Assembly: GCA_025450255.1 (NCBI GenBank)
Contig: JANWHV010000026.1
Coordinates: 1 to 7,694 of the forward strand
Direction: 5' to 3'
DNA length: 7,694 nt
DNA from: Chloroflexota bacterium
GTDB taxonomy: Bacteria; Chloroflexota; UBA5177; JANWHV01
Under the pieces are notes generated by a model. It worked only from the letters and a program-made list of their open reading frames with translations. It did no database searches and was not told where the DNA came from. Position numbers and translations under genes: made by a program. Each line of letters opens with the position of its first letter. The first letter of the stretch is position 1. This document shows positions 7,601 through 7,694 of this stretch, one piece after another.

Positions 7601-7694
7601 CTCCGCACGGGCGCTTCCGGTATGAAAGGCCGGGCCCAGCGCCGCGACCGCAAGGGATAGGAACAATACGAAAGCGAGAAGTCCGCGGCCCAGA
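4640..7694 (-). CDS. Large secreted protein with six Ig-like repeats and four C-terminal WY-AEG modules (5' end outside window)
   Basis: This is a partial gene: the frame is open to the right edge, giving at least 1017 residues. A TTG at 7664-7666 could start it, but it falls inside the signal-peptide hydrophobic core, so the real start is further upstream. Numbered from that TTG, a signal peptide (cleavage probably after ARA, residue 21) is followed by six Ig-like beta repeats of about 90 residues (29-588). Most open with 'I-V-P-SV-PGD' and contain a 'V-GTGF-PGE' turn. Four modules then follow (594 to about 994), opening WYFPHGD, WYLAEGY, WLFAEGE and WAFPGAS, each with an 'ILNP' or 'VMNPN'-like strand. 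The latter resemble DUF5719-like extracellular modules, recalled from memory and not searched. There is no enzyme motif, sortase signal or C-terminal membrane segment, so it is probably released or held non-covalently at the surface. Substrate and role are unknown; adhesion or a cell-surface structural role is a guess. It ends at TAG 4640-4642. Confidence 0.85.
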   Translation of the reverse strand, partial: LGRGLLAFVLFLSLAVAALGPAFHTGSARAERSSQQPTIVVSPNTFAAGDAVKITLAGFKAAEVVSIDLISTGAVTSTTTLRLGVTNAAGGFEEPAQIIPAATPPGGYFVRATGRTSGLTSEAKVNVTATTAAITVSPTTVGPGQMLSVSGTGFTAGETVQINLTNTTGTTALALGHTTAHASGKIGPTQFRVPYGVTPGPSHVVATGVHSTRQATANVTVNVQPATITVNPKSVAPGDKVALTGAHFEPAEQVTIDIVALATSARVAPARVTAAGTFSVPDLVIPKNTPQGTVNIVVTGAHSHLSASTPLTVAAVAAGLTVTPTSVKAGDSVDVHGTNFIPGETITVQLSGGKLPAVTLGSAIANTTGAFSAKLVVPAFFATGSYTLTAFGQTSGRSNKVALAVTAPVSGPVLSIIDPSHVAGQPYHMSPGGLVQVAGAHFPAGAKVIIRLVGAQGATSLTTVTANASGAIGPVGVTIPAKVGAGNYTLEAYVGSAKVASVSVVLATLTPRVTLSTGTLVPGNDVTVHGTGFAPGEQVVLALNGAALATVPASVLANSAGSFSATFSVPATVNNGDNLIIATGAASRASASVRATASLPLATRWYFPHGDTTGDTRTQISILNPGGATATVKMTFLYPNGPERQYSTTVAAHSQSTVSLNLVAGVGQHVSTILESDRQVSAESTIIYGAGDMTTAAGATGPATSWYLAEGYTNGSFREFIQVMNPNTTFATIDVRFLPFNNRPAREVRFVLQPLSNIEIDAATYMPGQSISTIVTADKGVVVERSMRFGAAGRGAHDKIGVTSASTVWLFAEGESSADSQTFFTILNPNQAAPAAVTATFFDRTGKPIGSRTIVVDPLHRGNIKLNDVLPNAQVATTLTSNVPVVVERPLYQGPANLGLDRSGSVTFGRNGGGLSWAFPGASTANGDQTSVFLYNPGLKPATIHASFYTEAGAVLTQDYTLAPNSVTVASANSVPGLGATAFGAVLKATNGQLFIAEMGIINPTLQRAASMQGVSQ
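4685..5887 (-). repeat. Four C-terminal WY-AEG-type modules (protein level)
   Basis: Approximate limits in coding order: 5621-5887, 5321-5584, 5012-5275 and 4685-4951. Each starts with an aromatic W-[YLA]-F/L stretch, then a G and a polar loop, then a 'T-FF-ILNPN' or 'REFIQVMNPN' strand, then 'ATVKMTFLYPNG'-like strands. The modules end with a 'V-ER--YG' or similar strand (VVVERSMRFG, VVVERPLYQG). The last has lost the AEG signature (WAFPGAS) and finishes near the C-terminus. The pattern suggests one duplicated beta-sandwich module. Confidence 0.65.
5903..7582 (-). repeat. Six tandem Ig-like domain repeats (protein level)
   Basis: Approximate repeat limits in coding order: 7310-7582, 7025-7297, 6755-7015, 6473-6739, 6176-6457 and 5903-6160. 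Most open with a strand such as ITVSPTTVGPG, ITVNPKSVAPGD or LTVTPTSVKAGD. They then have a 'GTGF-PGE-V' or 'GAHF-PAE' turn and a late 'GTF/GAFS---VP' strand. They close with 'G-Y-L-A-G' followed by an alternating V-T strand. The fifth carries an extra 8-10 residues (SHVAGQPYHMSPGG) before the turn. The copies are clearly diverged at the DNA level, so this is an old array, not recent expansion. Confidence 0.75.
7604..7694 (-). other. Signal peptide coding segment (partial)
   Basis: Read from the right edge, the frame gives LGRGLLAFVLFLSLAVAALG, then PAFHTGSARA, then ERSSQQ. An arginine precedes a hydrophobic core of about 15 residues, and the S-A-R-A stretch fits a signal peptidase I site. 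There is no lipobox cysteine, so export by Sec without lipid anchoring is expected. The first residues are outside the window. Confidence 0.75.

Overview
This GC-rich bacterial window carries three genes on the minus strand, read from the right edge to the left, plus a broken transposon remnant on the plus strand at the left edge. There are no RNA genes and no CRISPR array. The most likely source is an uncultured or environmental member of Chloroflexota or a similar high-GC phylum. That rests only on the style of the large secreted protein (Ig-like repeats followed by 'WY-AEG' modules) and the GC content, so it is a weak inference.

Layout, left to right. Positions 3-305 (+): the C-terminal part of a Tn3-family transposase, cut by the window edge, probably frameshifted and lacking the normal family C-terminus. 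Positions 409-2415 (-): a complete ABC-F protein with two ATPase domains. Positions 2434-4338 (-): a complete TypA/BipA ribosome-associated GTPase, 18 bp upstream of the ABC-F gene and almost certainly co-transcribed with it. Positions 4339-4639: a 301-bp intergenic region with a good RBS for typA, a perfect TATAAT in an AT-rich island, and two inverted repeats, one of them a perfect 38-bp palindrome just after the next gene's stop. Positions 4640-7694 (-): a very large exported protein with a signal peptide, six Ig-like repeats and four C-terminal modules; its true start lies beyond the right edge.

How the genes relate: typA and the ABC-F gene form a two-gene translation-factor operon, since both families act on the ribosome. 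The large exported protein looks like a separate transcription unit that ends at the palindrome.

The most notable observation is that the TypA P-loop reads G-N-T-T where the family has G-K-T-T. The invariant Walker A lysine is replaced by asparagine in an otherwise well-preserved GTPase. This is a one-base difference, so it is either a sequence error or a real change that should cripple normal GTP handling. I did not find a clear new multi-gene system here.
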